A stretch of 64,000 nt of DNA from Ravibacter arvi (GCF_039540405.1 NZ_BAABEY010000016.1:130911-194910), one strand, 5' to 3'; positions 9,357-17,897 are shown, counted from the first letter of the stretch. Notes: generated by a model not told the origin, from the letters alone. Program-made: numbers and translations.

Positions 9357-9374
9357 AAAACGGATTGAAGCAAG

Positions 9375-9713
9375 ATGTTTGGTAATTTAGGAGATTTGAT
9401 GGGAAAGGTGAAAGACCTGCAGGCCAATATGCAGGCAGCCCAGGAGCAGTTGTCGGGGATAACTGAATCCGGGGAGTCCGGGGGCGGAATGGTTCGTGCG
9501 ACAGTTAACGGGCAAAAGAAGCTCATTTCTTTGGAAATAGACCCTTCTATTGTGCAGCCGGGAGATACGGAAATGTTGCAGGACCTGGTGGTTGCAGCGG
9601 TGAATAAAGCACTTGAGACTATAGAACCCAAAATAAAGGAACACCTGAAAAGTGTAACGCAGGGGGCTTTGCCAAGTATCCCTGGCCTCGATTTGGGAAG
9701 TTTTTTAAAGTAA
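9375..9713 (+). CDS. ybaB: YbaB/EbfC family nucleoid-associated protein
   Basis: 112 residues, normal for the family. These small dimeric proteins bind DNA without strong sequence preference and are often encoded near recR or dnaX, neither of which is here. The sequence shows the N-terminal LGDLMGKVKDLQANMQAAQE helix, a VRATVNGQKKLISLEIDPS central sheet and the C-terminal DLVVAAVNKALE helix. A GT2 gene follows after 68 bp. A heptad-type inverted repeat lies in the leader. Confidence 0.93.
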   Translation: MFGNLGDLMGKVKDLQANMQAAQEQLSGITESGESGGGMVRATVNGQKKLISLEIDPSIVQPGDTEMLQDLVVAAVNKALETIEPKIKEHLKSVTQGALPSIPGLDLGSFLK

Positions 9714-9781
9714 CAGCCTGTGGCATACGCGTTCAGTAATAGAGTAGCGGCTTCCAAAGCGTTTATCCAGGCGTTTGCCCA

Positions 9782-10840
9782 ATGACCAAGGTAGCGATCG
9801 TTATACTGAATTATAACGGCAGAGCGTTTCTGCAAAAGTTTTTACCGACTGTACTCCGGTATTCAGAGGGTTTCGAGGTGTGGGTGGCTGACAACGCGTC
9901 TACCGACCAGTCGCTGGAGTGGCTGAAAGATGCGGGGCTTCCCGTACAGACTCTTTCCTTTGATACCAACGAGGGGTATGCGGGGGGGTATAACCGAGCA
10001 TTGAAACAGATAAGTGCCGAGTACTTTATCCTGCTGAATTCGGATATTGAGGTGACCGAAAACTGGATAGAACCGGTGATTGCCCTCTTGGACGCGGAGC
10101 CTAATATTGCAGCCTGTCAGCCAAAAATATGTGCTTACGATCTTCCCTCTCATTTTGAGTATGCGGGTGCGGCCGGAGGCCACCTCGATTACCTTGGTTA
10201 CCCTTTTTGCCGTGGGCGGATTTTCGATACGCGGGAAGAAGACCTCGGCCAGTATGACGACGAAGTGGATATTTTCTGGGCTACCGGCGCCTGTCTCTTC
10301 GTTCGTTCCGAAGTTTTTGCAGAGCTGGGCGGATTCGACGAGATTTTTTTCGCCCACATGGAAGAGATCGATTTCTGCTGGCGGCTAAAGCAGAGAGGTT
10401 ACAGGGTTGCTTATTGCGGCCATTCGCGGGTTTACCACGTAGGGGGCGGCACGCTGCATAAATCGAATCCCCGGAAAACTTTTCTGAACTACCGGAATAA
10501 CCTGATTATGCTGTACAAAAACCTGAGTGGCGCCGATCGCGTAAAGGTAATCGGCATCAGGCTTTTCCTGGACGGCTTATCGAGTTTCCGGTTCATAGCG
10601 GCGGGCGCTTTTCCCGACGTATTGGCCATTATTAAGGCGCATTTTGCCTTTTATCGCCTGATTCCCAGGCTTTTCCGCTCCTCAGGGCCGAAGAAAAAAG
10701 TAAGACTCTATCCCAAAAGTGTTGTGTGGGAGTATTTTGGGCTCGGCCGGCATACCTTTGCCGAATTGAAGGGTTCTGTTGACTACAGGCCGGAACTTCC
10801 CGTTTCTTCCGCTGAAACCCGCCAGGCACCGGCACGTTAA
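9782..10840 (+). CDS. Family 2 glycosyltransferase
   Basis: 352 residues, cytoplasmic or membrane-associated GT-A enzyme that transfers a nucleotide-activated sugar to a surface glycan acceptor (acceptor unknown). Motifs are VILNYNG at the start, ADNASTD near 37, the metal-binding LLNSD around 84, and MEEIDFCWR around 193, a pattern common in rhamnosyltransferase-like GT2 proteins. It has no partner glycan genes immediately around it. The C-terminal tail past about 310 is basic. Confidence 0.9.
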   Translation: MTKVAIVILNYNGRAFLQKFLPTVLRYSEGFEVWVADNASTDQSLEWLKDAGLPVQTLSFDTNEGYAGGYNRALKQISAEYFILLNSDIEVTENWIEPVIALLDAEPNIAACQPKICAYDLPSHFEYAGAAGGHLDYLGYPFCRGRIFDTREEDLGQYDDEVDIFWATGACLFVRSEVFAELGGFDEIFFAHMEEIDFCWRLKQRGYRVAYCGHSRVYHVGGGTLHKSNPRKTFLNYRNNLIMLYKNLSGADRVKVIGIRLFLDGLSSFRFIAAGAFPDVLAIIKAHFAFYRLIPRLFRSSGPKKKVRLYPKSVVWEYFGLGRHTFAELKGSVDYRPELPVSSAETRQAPAR

Positions 10841-10861
10841 GGCTAAAAAGGCATGGTTTTG

Positions 10862-11092
10862 TTATAACTCCCAGATAGTAGGGCTGTTATGGCGTCTCAG
10901 GTGCTTCCGGATCTCCATCCAGAAGGCAAGCACAAGGTAAAGAATGATGGGCGAGCCGAACGTAAGAAAGGAAGCGTAAATAAAATAAAGCCTGATGCTG
11001 CTTGCAGAAAACCGAAGCTTCTCTCCCAAAGCAGAACAAACCCCGAAAATCTGATCTTCCAAAAAATAGCGAACCGGTATCATCTCATTCAT
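10862..11092 (-). CDS. Small PspC-domain membrane protein
   Basis: 76 residues from the ATG at 11092; an in-frame ATG at 11200 would add 36 residues of unusual composition. The core (YFLEDQIFGVCSALGEKL, SSIRLYFIYASFLTFG, then a hydrophobic helix) matches the PspC domain, a short membrane protein linked in other bacteria to envelope stress. No other psp gene is nearby. It converges on the GT2 gene. Confidence 0.75.
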   Translation of the reverse strand: MNEMIPVRYFLEDQIFGVCSALGEKLRFSASSIRLYFIYASFLTFGSPIILYLVLAFWMEIRKHLRRHNSPTIWEL

Positions 11093-11420
11093 AGGTCGAT
11101 TGAGGAGCCAATTTAGTGAAAAACGGGAAAAGATCGAACCGGTTTCCCCCGAACCGCTTTCTTTAGGTGTCGGCAACTCCGCTTTCCAGCCCGGTTTCAC
11201 CTTTTTGTAATTTACCTTTTAATAACTTTCGGGTAAACGAGTCTCTTGTAGGTACACGTATATTTAGGTGGGTTTATTTTATTTTTTACTGGAAAATTGA
11301 CTATTATTTCCCAGTTATTTAATAACTTGACGGCGGAAATAGAAAAAATAGCGGGGACAGGGCGCAAGTGGAAGCGGTGGAAAATTGAGGGTGGTGTGCT
11401 AAAAAATTTTGCAAAAAGTC

Positions 11421-11449
11421 TTTGTTTCCAAACAATTTTCGTTTCTTTG
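11421..11449 (+). promoter_or_regulatory. Candidate promoter of the cold-shock gene
   Basis: TTTG at 11421-11424, 17-nt spacer, then TTTCTTTG at 11442-11449 (one mismatch to TAnnTTTG). Spacing fits the Bacteroidota consensus. The start point would be about 11456, giving a leader of roughly 40 nt. The remainder of the 400-bp gap from 11093 is AT-rich with no visible gene. Confidence 0.55.
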
Positions 11450-11496
11450 TGTTCATAGCGCTTTTATATTTTACAAATAACTACTAGTTTATTATC

Positions 11497-11691
11497 ATGC
11501 CAACGGGTACTGTTAAATTTTTCAATGAGGCTAAAGGTTTCGGCTTTATTGTGGATGACGAATCGAACAAAGATATTTTTGTGCACGTAACAGGTCTTGG
11601 AGGCCTGACTATTAAAGAAAAAGATCAGGTGGAGTATGATATTGTGGATGGGAAAAAAGGTCTGAATGCCGTTAACGTGAAGAAATTGTAA
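11497..11691 (+). CDS. Cold-shock protein, CspA family
   Basis: 64 residues, a single cold-shock OB fold that binds single-stranded RNA or DNA. RNP1 is KGFGFIV (residues 14-20) and RNP2-like IFVHVTGL follows near 28. The length is a few residues under E. coli CspA, normal for Bacteroidota. It is monocistronic, with a candidate promoter upstream and a strong hairpin terminator 20 nt downstream. A second, longer cold-shock-domain gene is at 48280. Confidence 0.95.
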   Translation: MPTGTVKFFNEAKGFGFIVDDESNKDIFVHVTGLGGLTIKEKDQVEYDIVDGKKGLNAVNVKKL

Positions 11692-11713
11692 ATTGTGTTT
11701 AGCAAACAAGAGT

Positions 11714-11741
11714 AAAGCTATGGCCTTTTCGCCATAGCTTT
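11714..11741 (+). terminator. Intrinsic terminator of the cold-shock gene
   Basis: Perfect 11-bp stem (aaagctatggc / gccatagcttt) with a 6-nt loop, followed by tctttgttt. Confidence 0.85.
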
Positions 11742-11871
11742 CTTTGTTTCGCGTCAACGGATGGGTAGTTCCGGAGCTTTGCGCGGGAACTATTGGCAGC
11801 CTTTTTTGGGATTTTGTGAGGAAGTTCCAACATTTGGACGCTGATAGGGATTCCGGTCCGCCAACCATTCC

Positions 11872-12894
11872 ATGACGTTATTTATGTTTTCCAGGTTTTT
11901 ATTCGGAGTGTTCTTTTGGTTTTGCCTGGGTGTTGGCAGTCTTTATGCGCAGCACCCCGATCCAAAGGTTGTTCCGATAAGGCTACCGGACAGCCTGAGG
12001 TCCGGTAGCCGCGAGTTTTCCGGTCTGGCTATTCACGGAGACCGGCTTTTCCTGCTTTGCGAAAACCGTGACGATCATCTGAAAAAGCCTACACAGGGAA
12101 TTTATAGCCTGAAACTGGCAGAGCTGGACCGTTGCCTGGCGGATACCAATACCGTAATAGAAGACTTTGCCTATCACCACCTTGCGGGTCTTGACGAGGT
12201 TTCCAGGCGTATAAAAGGTTACCAGGGACTGGAATCAATCGCTTTTGCCGGAGATAAATTTTTCGTGACGGTGGAGTCCTCAATGGACGCGGACGCGGGT
12301 TACCTGCTTACCGGTATTTTTAGCAATCATACTTTCGAACTGGACACTTCACGGGTCCTGGCGCTTCCGAAGCCGAAGCTTCCTGACGGCAGCCATGTTT
12401 TCAATGCGGGGTTCGAAGCGCTGGTACCGCTTGGGAGACGGTTATTTGCCTTCTATGAATTCAATGGTTTTATTAACAACTATGCCTATAAGATTAACGT
12501 TGCACGAGCTTCACGTACGCCGGTCCGGGTAGATAAGACGCCGTTCCGCCTGACTGACATGACGCGTTGGAAGGGACGCAGGACCGTGGCGATCAACTAC
12601 TTTTTTCCGCTCAAAGCGGAAGCGATTTACCAGGAGGGCCTGGCCGGAGAAGACAGTGTATGGATTCACAACAGTAACGGGAGCTTGCGCCCGTTTGCGA
12701 GGCTGGTTGTTTGCAGGGTCGGCCGCAAACGGGTGAAAATAGAAAAAAGTTATGCTATGCCGGAGAAATACTGGACAAGCAACTGGGAAGGTATCACCCG
12801 GTACCGGAATGGGGTACTTCTGGTTAACGACAAGTTCACAAAAGGAGGAAAACCGGAATCACAGCTCATTTTTGTAAGTTTAAAGTCTGAATGA
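11872..12894 (+). CDS. Exported protein, possible phytase-like beta-propeller
   Basis: 340 residues with signal peptide ending near SLYAQ (about residue 27); a second ATG at 11884 is equally possible. The body has repeated short beta-strand patterns such as REFSGLAIHGDRLFLLCEN near the start, QGLESIAFAGDKFFVTVES in the middle and WEGITRYRNGVLLVND near the end. These resemble the esterase-like activity of phytase/SdiA-regulated propeller families, but no catalytic motif is certain. I would treat the enzyme role as unknown. Confidence 0.7.
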   Translation: MTLFMFSRFLFGVFFWFCLGVGSLYAQHPDPKVVPIRLPDSLRSGSREFSGLAIHGDRLFLLCENRDDHLKKPTQGIYSLKLAELDRCLADTNTVIEDFAYHHLAGLDEVSRRIKGYQGLESIAFAGDKFFVTVESSMDADAGYLLTGIFSNHTFELDTSRVLALPKPKLPDGSHVFNAGFEALVPLGRRLFAFYEFNGFINNYAYKINVARASRTPVRVDKTPFRLTDMTRWKGRRTVAINYFFPLKAEAIYQEGLAGEDSVWIHNSNGSLRPFARLVVCRVGRKRVKIEKSYAMPEKYWTSNWEGITRYRNGVLLVNDKFTKGGKPESQLIFVSLKSE

Positions 12895-13027
12895 CACTAG
12901 CGAGTCGGGGGTAACGTTATAAAATTGAATCCGGGCCCGCTATTCTGTGGAACGGGTGGTATCCTTTAATTTAATCGTAGTATTATTAATACCAATCGGA
13001 GCAATTTTAAACAGAAAATTACCGGCA

Positions 13028-13861
13028 ATGAAATTATACAAAGTTCAGAATTCAGTATTAGTCGAAAAGGGAGGAAGCTATTATCCGATAAACCGGCATG
13101 AGTGGGACGAAGTGGTGAATCGGGATGATCTTTATGCCTGGCTGGAAGCCGAAATTGCGTCTATATCACCGGTCTTGTTCGGTGCGGAGGAGATGCCTGA
13201 AGTATCAGCACCCATCGGTACCCAGGAGATATGGGCTTCGGGGGTGACCTATTTTCGTAGCAAGGAAGCGAGGATGGAGGAATCGGAGAAGGCAGGCGGC
13301 GGCAGCTTTTATGACCGCGTCTACGAAGCCGATCGGCCCGAACTGTTCTTTAAATCTCTGGCCTGGCGTGCCGTCGGGGACAAAGGGATGGTACGCATCC
13401 GAATGGATTCAGTCTGGAACGTGCCTGAACCGGAGCTGACCTTATTTGCGACTTCTTCCGGTAAGCTGGTGGGGTATACGATTGGTAATGATATGAGCTC
13501 GCGTAGTATTGAGGGCGAGAATCCCTTGTACCTTCCCCAGGCCAAGAGCTATTCCGGGTCAACCGCTATCGGCCCGTGCCTTCTCGTTCCGAAAGAACCG
13601 CTCGGCCCGGACACCCAGATCCATATCGGTATTTTCAGGGATGCGGAGGAGGTGTTCGAAGGAGCTGTTACCATTGCACAGATGAAACGGAAGCCCGAAG
13701 AGCTCCTTGAATATCTTTTCAGGGAAATGTCTTTCCCCGCAGGGGTTTACCTGATGACGGGAACCGGGATTGTCCCGCCTTCGGATTTCACGCTCCTGTC
13801 GGGCGACGTAATTCAGATTACCATCGGGCAAATAGGGGTGCTTACTAATGTTGTCGCCTGA
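13028..13861 (+). CDS. Fumarylacetoacetate hydrolase family protein
   Basis: 277 residues from ATG 13028, where the family usually begins (MKLYKV); an upstream in-frame ATG at 12947 would add 27 atypical residues. FAH-fold enzymes act on 2-oxo acids with C-C hydrolysis, decarboxylation, isomerisation or dehydration. The metal site motif NVPEPEL is near residue 130, followed by YTIGNDMSSRSIEGENPLY and LPQAKSYSGS. The layout resembles COG3970 proteins, some of which act on 2-keto-3-deoxy sugar acids. The substrate is not determined here. Confidence 0.85.
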   Translation: MKLYKVQNSVLVEKGGSYYPINRHEWDEVVNRDDLYAWLEAEIASISPVLFGAEEMPEVSAPIGTQEIWASGVTYFRSKEARMEESEKAGGGSFYDRVYEADRPELFFKSLAWRAVGDKGMVRIRMDSVWNVPEPELTLFATSSGKLVGYTIGNDMSSRSIEGENPLYLPQAKSYSGSTAIGPCLLVPKEPLGPDTQIHIGIFRDAEEVFEGAVTIAQMKRKPEELLEYLFREMSFPAGVYLMTGTGIVPPSDFTLLSGDVIQITIGQIGVLTNVVA

Positions 13862-13952
13862 AAGGTCGTCTGAAAGTTTTAGCCGGTTGTCCAATAATAA
13901 GATTAGGGCGAAACGTTTATCTATAAAATCAAATGTTCAAATTAACCCAAGC

Positions 13953-14381
13953 ATGAAAGCAAATCCATTCAGTCTTTTGAAAAACTTCCTCTTGATTTTT
14001 GTTCTGGCAATTGCCGCGGTGTCCTGCAAAAAAGATGAAAAAGAAAAGGAGTGTGTACCTACGGCACTTAAATCCCAGATTGTCGGTACATGGAATGCCA
14101 GCATTGTTACAGGAACTACTACGGTCGGGAACATTCCTTTGACCTTTACCGAAGACGGTAAGCTGCAAGGTGAAATCAGGAATTATCTTCAGCTATTTGC
14201 TCCGAGTGTCGTAATTGACGAAGCCATTACGTATGAAACATCCGGCGATACCGGCGTTAAGATTACTGCGACTACCAATGGGAAGCCTCTTGACCCGTTT
14301 TTACTTACGGTAGGTACGAGAACCTGTGAAACGATACCGCTTAGCTACGCCCTGGTGACCATCACACTCAATAAAAAGTAG
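13953..14381 (+). CDS. Small lipocalin-like lipoprotein
   Basis: 142 residues from ATG 13953. The longer frame from 13848 overlaps the FAH gene and lacks a signal at its start, so I chose the internal Met that begins a clear lipoprotein signal (hydrophobic helix, lipobox IAAVSC). After the Cys there is a charged linker KKDEKEKEC, then QIVGTWNASIV and predicted beta-strands, as in Bacteroidota lipocalin-like lipoproteins. Function unknown. A perfect 58-bp palindrome begins 3 nt after the stop. Confidence 0.75.
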   Translation: MKANPFSLLKNFLLIFVLAIAAVSCKKDEKEKECVPTALKSQIVGTWNASIVTGTTTVGNIPLTFTEDGKLQGEIRNYLQLFAPSVVIDEAITYETSGDTGVKITATTNGKPLDPFLLTVGTRTCETIPLSYALVTITLNKK

Positions 14382-14384
14382 AAA

Positions 14385-14442
14385 GCCATAAAAGAGTGCG
14401 GCGCGGCCGGGGATCCCCGGCCGCGCCGCACTCTTTTATGGC
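14385..14442. terminator. Perfect 58-bp palindrome, bidirectional terminator
   Basis: Two 29-bp arms with no mismatch and no loop, centred on GGATCC at 14411-14416. The core is very GC-rich and flanked by AAAA on the left and TTTT on the right, both inside the palindrome, which is the form of a bidirectional intrinsic terminator. It lies between the convergent lipoprotein and gmd genes. Confidence 0.85.
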
Positions 14443-14459
14443 AACTCCCCGTAAAGTCG

Positions 14460-15572
14460 CTATTCGTAATAGTTCATAGGAGTATGCCCTGATTGCTCAA
14501 GAAGCCTGTCTTTTTTGAAGAGCGCCAGATCAGCTTTCATCATGTCTTCCACGAGTGCCTGAAGGTCGTACTTCGGCTTCCACCCGAGTTTGGTTTTTGA
14601 TTTGGTTGGATCCCCGATAAGCAATTCCACCTCCGTCGGGCGGAAATACCGCTCGTCAATGGCCAGTACCAATTTTCCCGCGGGCAGCTGGTATTCCGGG
14701 TTGTTGCATTTCAGAACGTGCGCGGTTTCATTTACACCGGAACCTCTGAATTCCAGCTCAATCCCTACTTCGGCAAAAGCAAGCCTGACAAATTCGCGAA
14801 TACTGGTAGTTACACCGGTTGCAATTACAAAATCTTCCGGTTTATCCTGTTGAAGGATAAGCCACATGGCTTCCACATAATCTTTCGCATGCCCCCAGTC
14901 GCGTTGCGCGTCGATATTGCCGAGGTGGATTTTCTCCTGCAGGCCCAGTGCGATTCTTGATACTGCGCGGGTAATTTTCCGGGTAACGAACGTTTCCCCG
15001 CGAAGCGGTGATTCGTGGTTGAACAGGATACCGTTGCAGGCATACATCTGGTAGGCTTCCCGGTAGTTCACCGTAATCCAGTAAGCATACATTTTGGCGA
15101 CTGCGTAAGGCGACCTCGGATAAAACGGCGTGCGCTCGGATTGCGGAACTTCCTGCACCAGCCCGTACAGCTCGGAGGTAGAGGCCTGGTAAATTCTTGT
15201 TTTTCCAGTAAGTCCCAGAAGACGGACAGCCTCCAGGATACGGAGTGTCCCGATGCCGTCCACATTGGCCGTATACTCGGGTTCTTCGAAACTCACCCGT
15301 ACGTGCGACATAGCGCCCAGGTTGTAAATCTCGTCCGGTTGAACTTCCTGGATAATCCGGATGATATTGGTAGAATCGCTCAGGTCGCCGAAATGGAGGA
15401 TAAGGCGGGGGTTTGTCTCATGCGGATCTTCATAGAGATGATCGATCCGTTGTGTGTTGAACAGCGAGGTTCTTCTCTTGATGCCGTGGACTTCGTAGCC
15501 CTTTTCCAGAAGGAGCTCTGCCAGATAGGCGCCATCTTGCCCGGTTATCCCGGTTATTAGTGCTTTTTTCAT
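14460..15572 (-). CDS. gmd: GDP-mannose 4,6-dehydratase
   Basis: 370 residues from ATG 15572; an ATG eight codons upstream is less likely because the Rossmann motif follows directly (KKALITGITGQDGAYLAELL). The enzyme converts GDP-mannose to GDP-4-keto-6-deoxymannose for fucose, rhamnose or perosamine in surface glycans. Further motifs are the catalytic YQASTSELYG and YPRSPYAVAKMYAYW (YxxxK), and a SPLRGETFVTRK segment. No GDP-fucose synthase or reductase lies beside it. It ends at the 58-bp palindrome. A SPOR lipoprotein gene is 34 nt upstream. Confidence 0.97.
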   Translation of the reverse strand: MKKALITGITGQDGAYLAELLLEKGYEVHGIKRRTSLFNTQRIDHLYEDPHETNPRLILHFGDLSDSTNIIRIIQEVQPDEIYNLGAMSHVRVSFEEPEYTANVDGIGTLRILEAVRLLGLTGKTRIYQASTSELYGLVQEVPQSERTPFYPRSPYAVAKMYAYWITVNYREAYQMYACNGILFNHESPLRGETFVTRKITRAVSRIALGLQEKIHLGNIDAQRDWGHAKDYVEAMWLILQQDKPEDFVIATGVTTSIREFVRLAFAEVGIELEFRGSGVNETAHVLKCNNPEYQLPAGKLVLAIDERYFRPTEVELLIGDPTKSKTKLGWKPKYDLQALVEDMMKADLALFKKDRLLEQSGHTPMNYYE

Positions 15573-15606
15573 CGGTGTAAAATGGTTGCACCCCAATTGA
15601 ATTTTA

Positions 15607-16203
15607 TTATTCTGCCATTGATTGCAGAAGTGCTTTTTCGATTTCGATCTTGTCAGAAATGACTACAGCCGAGGTATATTGAAGGCGAACGGTCGACAAA
15701 ACATGTTCGGCAGCAGCTTTACTCATAAAATCCCCGATTTTTACGCGGTAGGTGGGTTGTGAAAACGTGATGTAGGGATTAAGATCCGGAAAGGCGCGGT
15801 ATACGAAAGCTTTTGCAGCGTCCGCTTCGGAACGGATATTGCCTACATAAAGCTGTATCCTGAATCCCGGCATGAATTTGACGGATTTATTTTGCTGATT
15901 GATAGTTTGAAGAATGTCGGCCAATTCGGAGGTGACCGCTACGGTCTTGCCGGATGTTTCCTTTTTCTCAGGAGCGGAAGCGGCGGCTTTTTCTTCCGGC
16001 TGGGCAGAAGATTTAACCATCAGATCCTCGTTTTTGAACGGGTAATGGGGACGAACCTTGGCAAGGTCTTCCTGGTAGTTGCTCGTGCTGCTCCGCGACA
16101 GGATATTGCTCGAACAAGACGAAAACACTATCCAAAGTAAGCCCAAAAGCGCGAGATGAGAGCGCACCCCTAAGATTCCGGCCTGGTTTTTAACAATATA
16201 CAT
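15607..16203 (-). CDS. SPOR-domain lipoprotein
   Basis: 198 residues. A short N-terminal leader runs into LLGLLWIVFSSC, a lipobox-like site at about Cys 30. A charged, Ala/Glu-rich linker follows. The C-terminal SPOR domain (about 112-190) reads GFRIQLYVGNIRSEADA and YRVKIGDFMSKAAAEHVL. SPOR domains bind glycan strands lacking stem peptides, typically at division sites, so an outer-membrane or septal role is expected. It is divergent from murB, a peptidoglycan precursor gene. The start codon lies only about 5 nt from a good -7 element, hinting at a leaderless or nearly leaderless transcript. Confidence 0.85.
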   Translation of the reverse strand: MYIVKNQAGILGVRSHLALLGLLWIVFSSCSSNILSRSSTSNYQEDLAKVRPHYPFKNEDLMVKSSAQPEEKAAASAPEKKETSGKTVAVTSELADILQTINQQNKSVKFMPGFRIQLYVGNIRSEADAAKAFVYRAFPDLNPYITFSQPTYRVKIGDFMSKAAAEHVLSTVRLQYTSAVVISDKIEIEKALLQSMAE

Positions 16204-16208
16204 AAGAG

Positions 16209-16239
16209 CAAAAGTAACAAAAAACGCATAGATCGGAAA
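16209..16239 (-). promoter_or_regulatory. Candidate promoter of the SPOR lipoprotein gene
   Basis: On the minus strand TTTC (16239-16236), a 19-nt spacer and TACTTTTG (16216-16209), a perfect TAnnTTTG. The predicted start point falls at or next to the ATG at 16203. Confidence 0.45.
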
Positions 16240-16288
16240 GTCTCCTGGCTACAGACTGCCAACAGATGTTGCGGAAAAGCGTAATTTT

Positions 16289-16371
16289 GGAAATTGGTAA
16301 TCGGAAACCGGAATGTAATCCGGCAATCAACGGCCCGATTTCCGACTTCCGATTTCTGATTACCGATTTCC
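16289..16371. repeat. Heptad-family A inverted repeat before murB
   Basis: Imperfect palindrome with arms of about 35 nt built from 7-nt units of the TCGGAAN type (ggaaatt, ggtaatc, ggaaacc on the left; ccgattt, ccgactt, tgattac on the right) around a loop of about 10 nt. It ends 17 nt before the likely murB GTG. The open frame through it is a by-product of the repeat. Confidence 0.8.
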
Positions 16372-16388
16372 ATTTAAAACCCATCAAG

Positions 16389-17426
16389 GTGGCATTATCT
16401 TTTTTTCAAAACCACTCGCTACAACCATACAATACCTTCGGAATAGAGGCCAATGCAGATTTTTTTTGCCGGGTGACGGCCGGCGGGCAATTGGCAGAGG
16501 CTTTACGGTTCGCGCGCGAAAGCGGGCTGAGCCCTTTTGTATTGGGTGGAGGAAGCAACATTCTGTTACTGGGAGATCTCCCGTACCTGGTCATGAAGAT
16601 GGAGCTGAAGGGCATACAGGTCATTCAGGAAGATGCTGACCAGGTTCGGCTACGGGTTGGTGCGGGAGTAGTCTGGCACGACCTGGTTGCTTTTGCCGTT
16701 TCCCAAGGCTGGGGTGGGCTGGAAAATTTATCATTGATTCCGGGCTCGGTGGGGGCGGCCCCCATTCAGAATATCGGCGCTTACGGGGTGGAGATCAAAG
16801 ATGTTTTCTACGCGCTGGAAGCGGTTCGGGTGGAAGATGGGCAAACCCGGATATTTTCCCGGGACGAATGCCGGTTCGGCTACCGGGACAGCATATTCAA
16901 ACAGGAAGAAAAAAATAAATGGGTGATTTCTTCCGTGGATTTCAACCTGAGCAAGGCGGGTATTGTGCATATAGACTATGGTGATGTTCGAAAGGTACTT
17001 GCGGAAATGGGAGCCGGGCAACCCGGAATTGCGGACGTAAGCAGGGCGATTATACAAATCAGGCGGAGTAAGCTGCCGGATCCGGCCGAAACAGGCAATG
17101 CAGGCAGTTTCTTTAAGAATCCAGAAATCCCGGCGACGGTTTTCGAGACTTTAAAGTCAAAATTTCCGGCGGTACCCGGCTATCCGCAGGCGGGTGATAT
17201 GGTCAAAGTCCCGGCAGGGTGGCTCATTGAAACGGCCGGATGGAAAGGGTACCGGGAGGGAAGAGTCGGCGTTCATGACCGGCAGGCGCTGGTTTTGGTC
17301 AACCTGGGCGGAGCCGGTGGGGGCGAAGTAAAAGCTTTGGCCTCAAAAATCCAGGCGTCTGTGGAAGAGCGGTTTGGGATACGGCTGCAGCCCGAAGTCA
17401 ACTATATAGGCGGCGGTTTGTCCTGA
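16389..17426 (+). CDS. murB: UDP-N-acetylenolpyruvoylglucosamine reductase (MurB)
   Basis: 345 residues from GTG 16389, close to the E. coli length. A longer frame to 16266 runs through an inverted repeat and is rejected. MurB reduces the enolpyruvyl ether of UDP-GlcNAc with NADPH and FAD to make UDP-MurNAc. The FAD-domain motif FVLGGGSNIL is near residue 50, SLIPGSVGAAPIQNIGAYG near 115, and the catalytic serine is Ser240 in GNAGSFFKNP; the C-terminal Glu is in QPEVNYIG. It is a type I (E. coli-like) enzyme. Unlike many bacteria it is not in a mur/fts cluster. Confidence 0.95.
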   Translation: MALSFFQNHSLQPYNTFGIEANADFFCRVTAGGQLAEALRFARESGLSPFVLGGGSNILLLGDLPYLVMKMELKGIQVIQEDADQVRLRVGAGVVWHDLVAFAVSQGWGGLENLSLIPGSVGAAPIQNIGAYGVEIKDVFYALEAVRVEDGQTRIFSRDECRFGYRDSIFKQEEKNKWVISSVDFNLSKAGIVHIDYGDVRKVLAEMGAGQPGIADVSRAIIQIRRSKLPDPAETGNAGSFFKNPEIPATVFETLKSKFPAVPGYPQAGDMVKVPAGWLIETAGWKGYREGRVGVHDRQALVLVNLGGAGGGEVKALASKIQASVEERFGIRLQPEVNYIGGGLS

Positions 17427-17547
17427 AAATTGCCGTTTTTAAGCTGTATTTTGCACTATACGGGCTAAAAATTGTAGTTGTATAATTATTTCAAGATAAA
17501 TTCATTCTATTGTTTTGATTATCATGTGATTATAGTTTCAAGGATTG

Positions 17548-17555
17548 TATATTTG
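17548..17555 (+). promoter_or_regulatory. Candidate -7 element for the CBM48 gene
   Basis: TATATTTG, a perfect TAnnTTTG match 27 nt before the ATG at 17583. No TTTG stands at the expected upstream distance. Confidence 0.4.
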
Positions 17556-17582
17556 CTCCGTTAAACTAAACATCGCAAAAAA

Positions 17583-17897
17583 ATGGCGCTATCGAAACAA
17601 TTTATCAAAAGCAAGTCTGCCTATAAGGTAACATTCTCAGTACCTGTTGAGTTGGTTTCCGGAGCTACTGAGGTGACGGTATTAGGTGAGTTTAACGGTT
17701 GGGATCCTCTGGAAGCGACCAAATTGAAGAAGCAAAAAGACGGTTCTTACAAGGGAGCTTTGGAGCTTGCCGGAGGCCGTGAATATCAGTTCCGCTACCT
17801 GTTGGACGGGGAAAAATGGATCAATGACCAGGGAGCTGACAAGTACGTATCAGCAGGAGTAGCTGCCGAGGAAAATTCAGTTCTGATCCTGGCGTAA
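17583..17897 (+). CDS. Stand-alone CBM48 / AMPK-beta-type glycogen-binding protein
   Basis: 104 residues, essentially one CBM48 (isoamylase N-terminal, early-set) domain with no catalytic partner. Motifs are VTVLGEFNGWDP, LKKQKDGSYKGALEL and YQFRYLLDGEKWINDQGADK; the Trp and Lys residues used for alpha-glucan binding in AMPK-beta type domains are present. Small free CBM48 proteins recur in Bacteroidota, and their role is not established. No glycogen gene is nearby. It is followed by a heptad inverted repeat. Confidence 0.88.
   Translation: MALSKQFIKSKSAYKVTFSVPVELVSGATEVTVLGEFNGWDPLEATKLKKQKDGSYKGALELAGGREYQFRYLLDGEKWINDQGADKYVSAGVAAEENSVLILA

Noticed and set aside
9076..9374. FMN riboswitch before ribBA
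   Set aside because: The conserved RFN element sequences are absent from the leader on the minus strand.
12947..13027. Hydrophobic N-terminal extension of the FAH-family gene
   Set aside because: It looks like a chance signal-like stretch; FAH-family enzymes of this type are cytoplasmic and begin at the MKLYKV Met.
16266..16388. N-terminal extension of murB
   Set aside because: The extra residues come from translating the heptad inverted repeat and match nothing in MurB.
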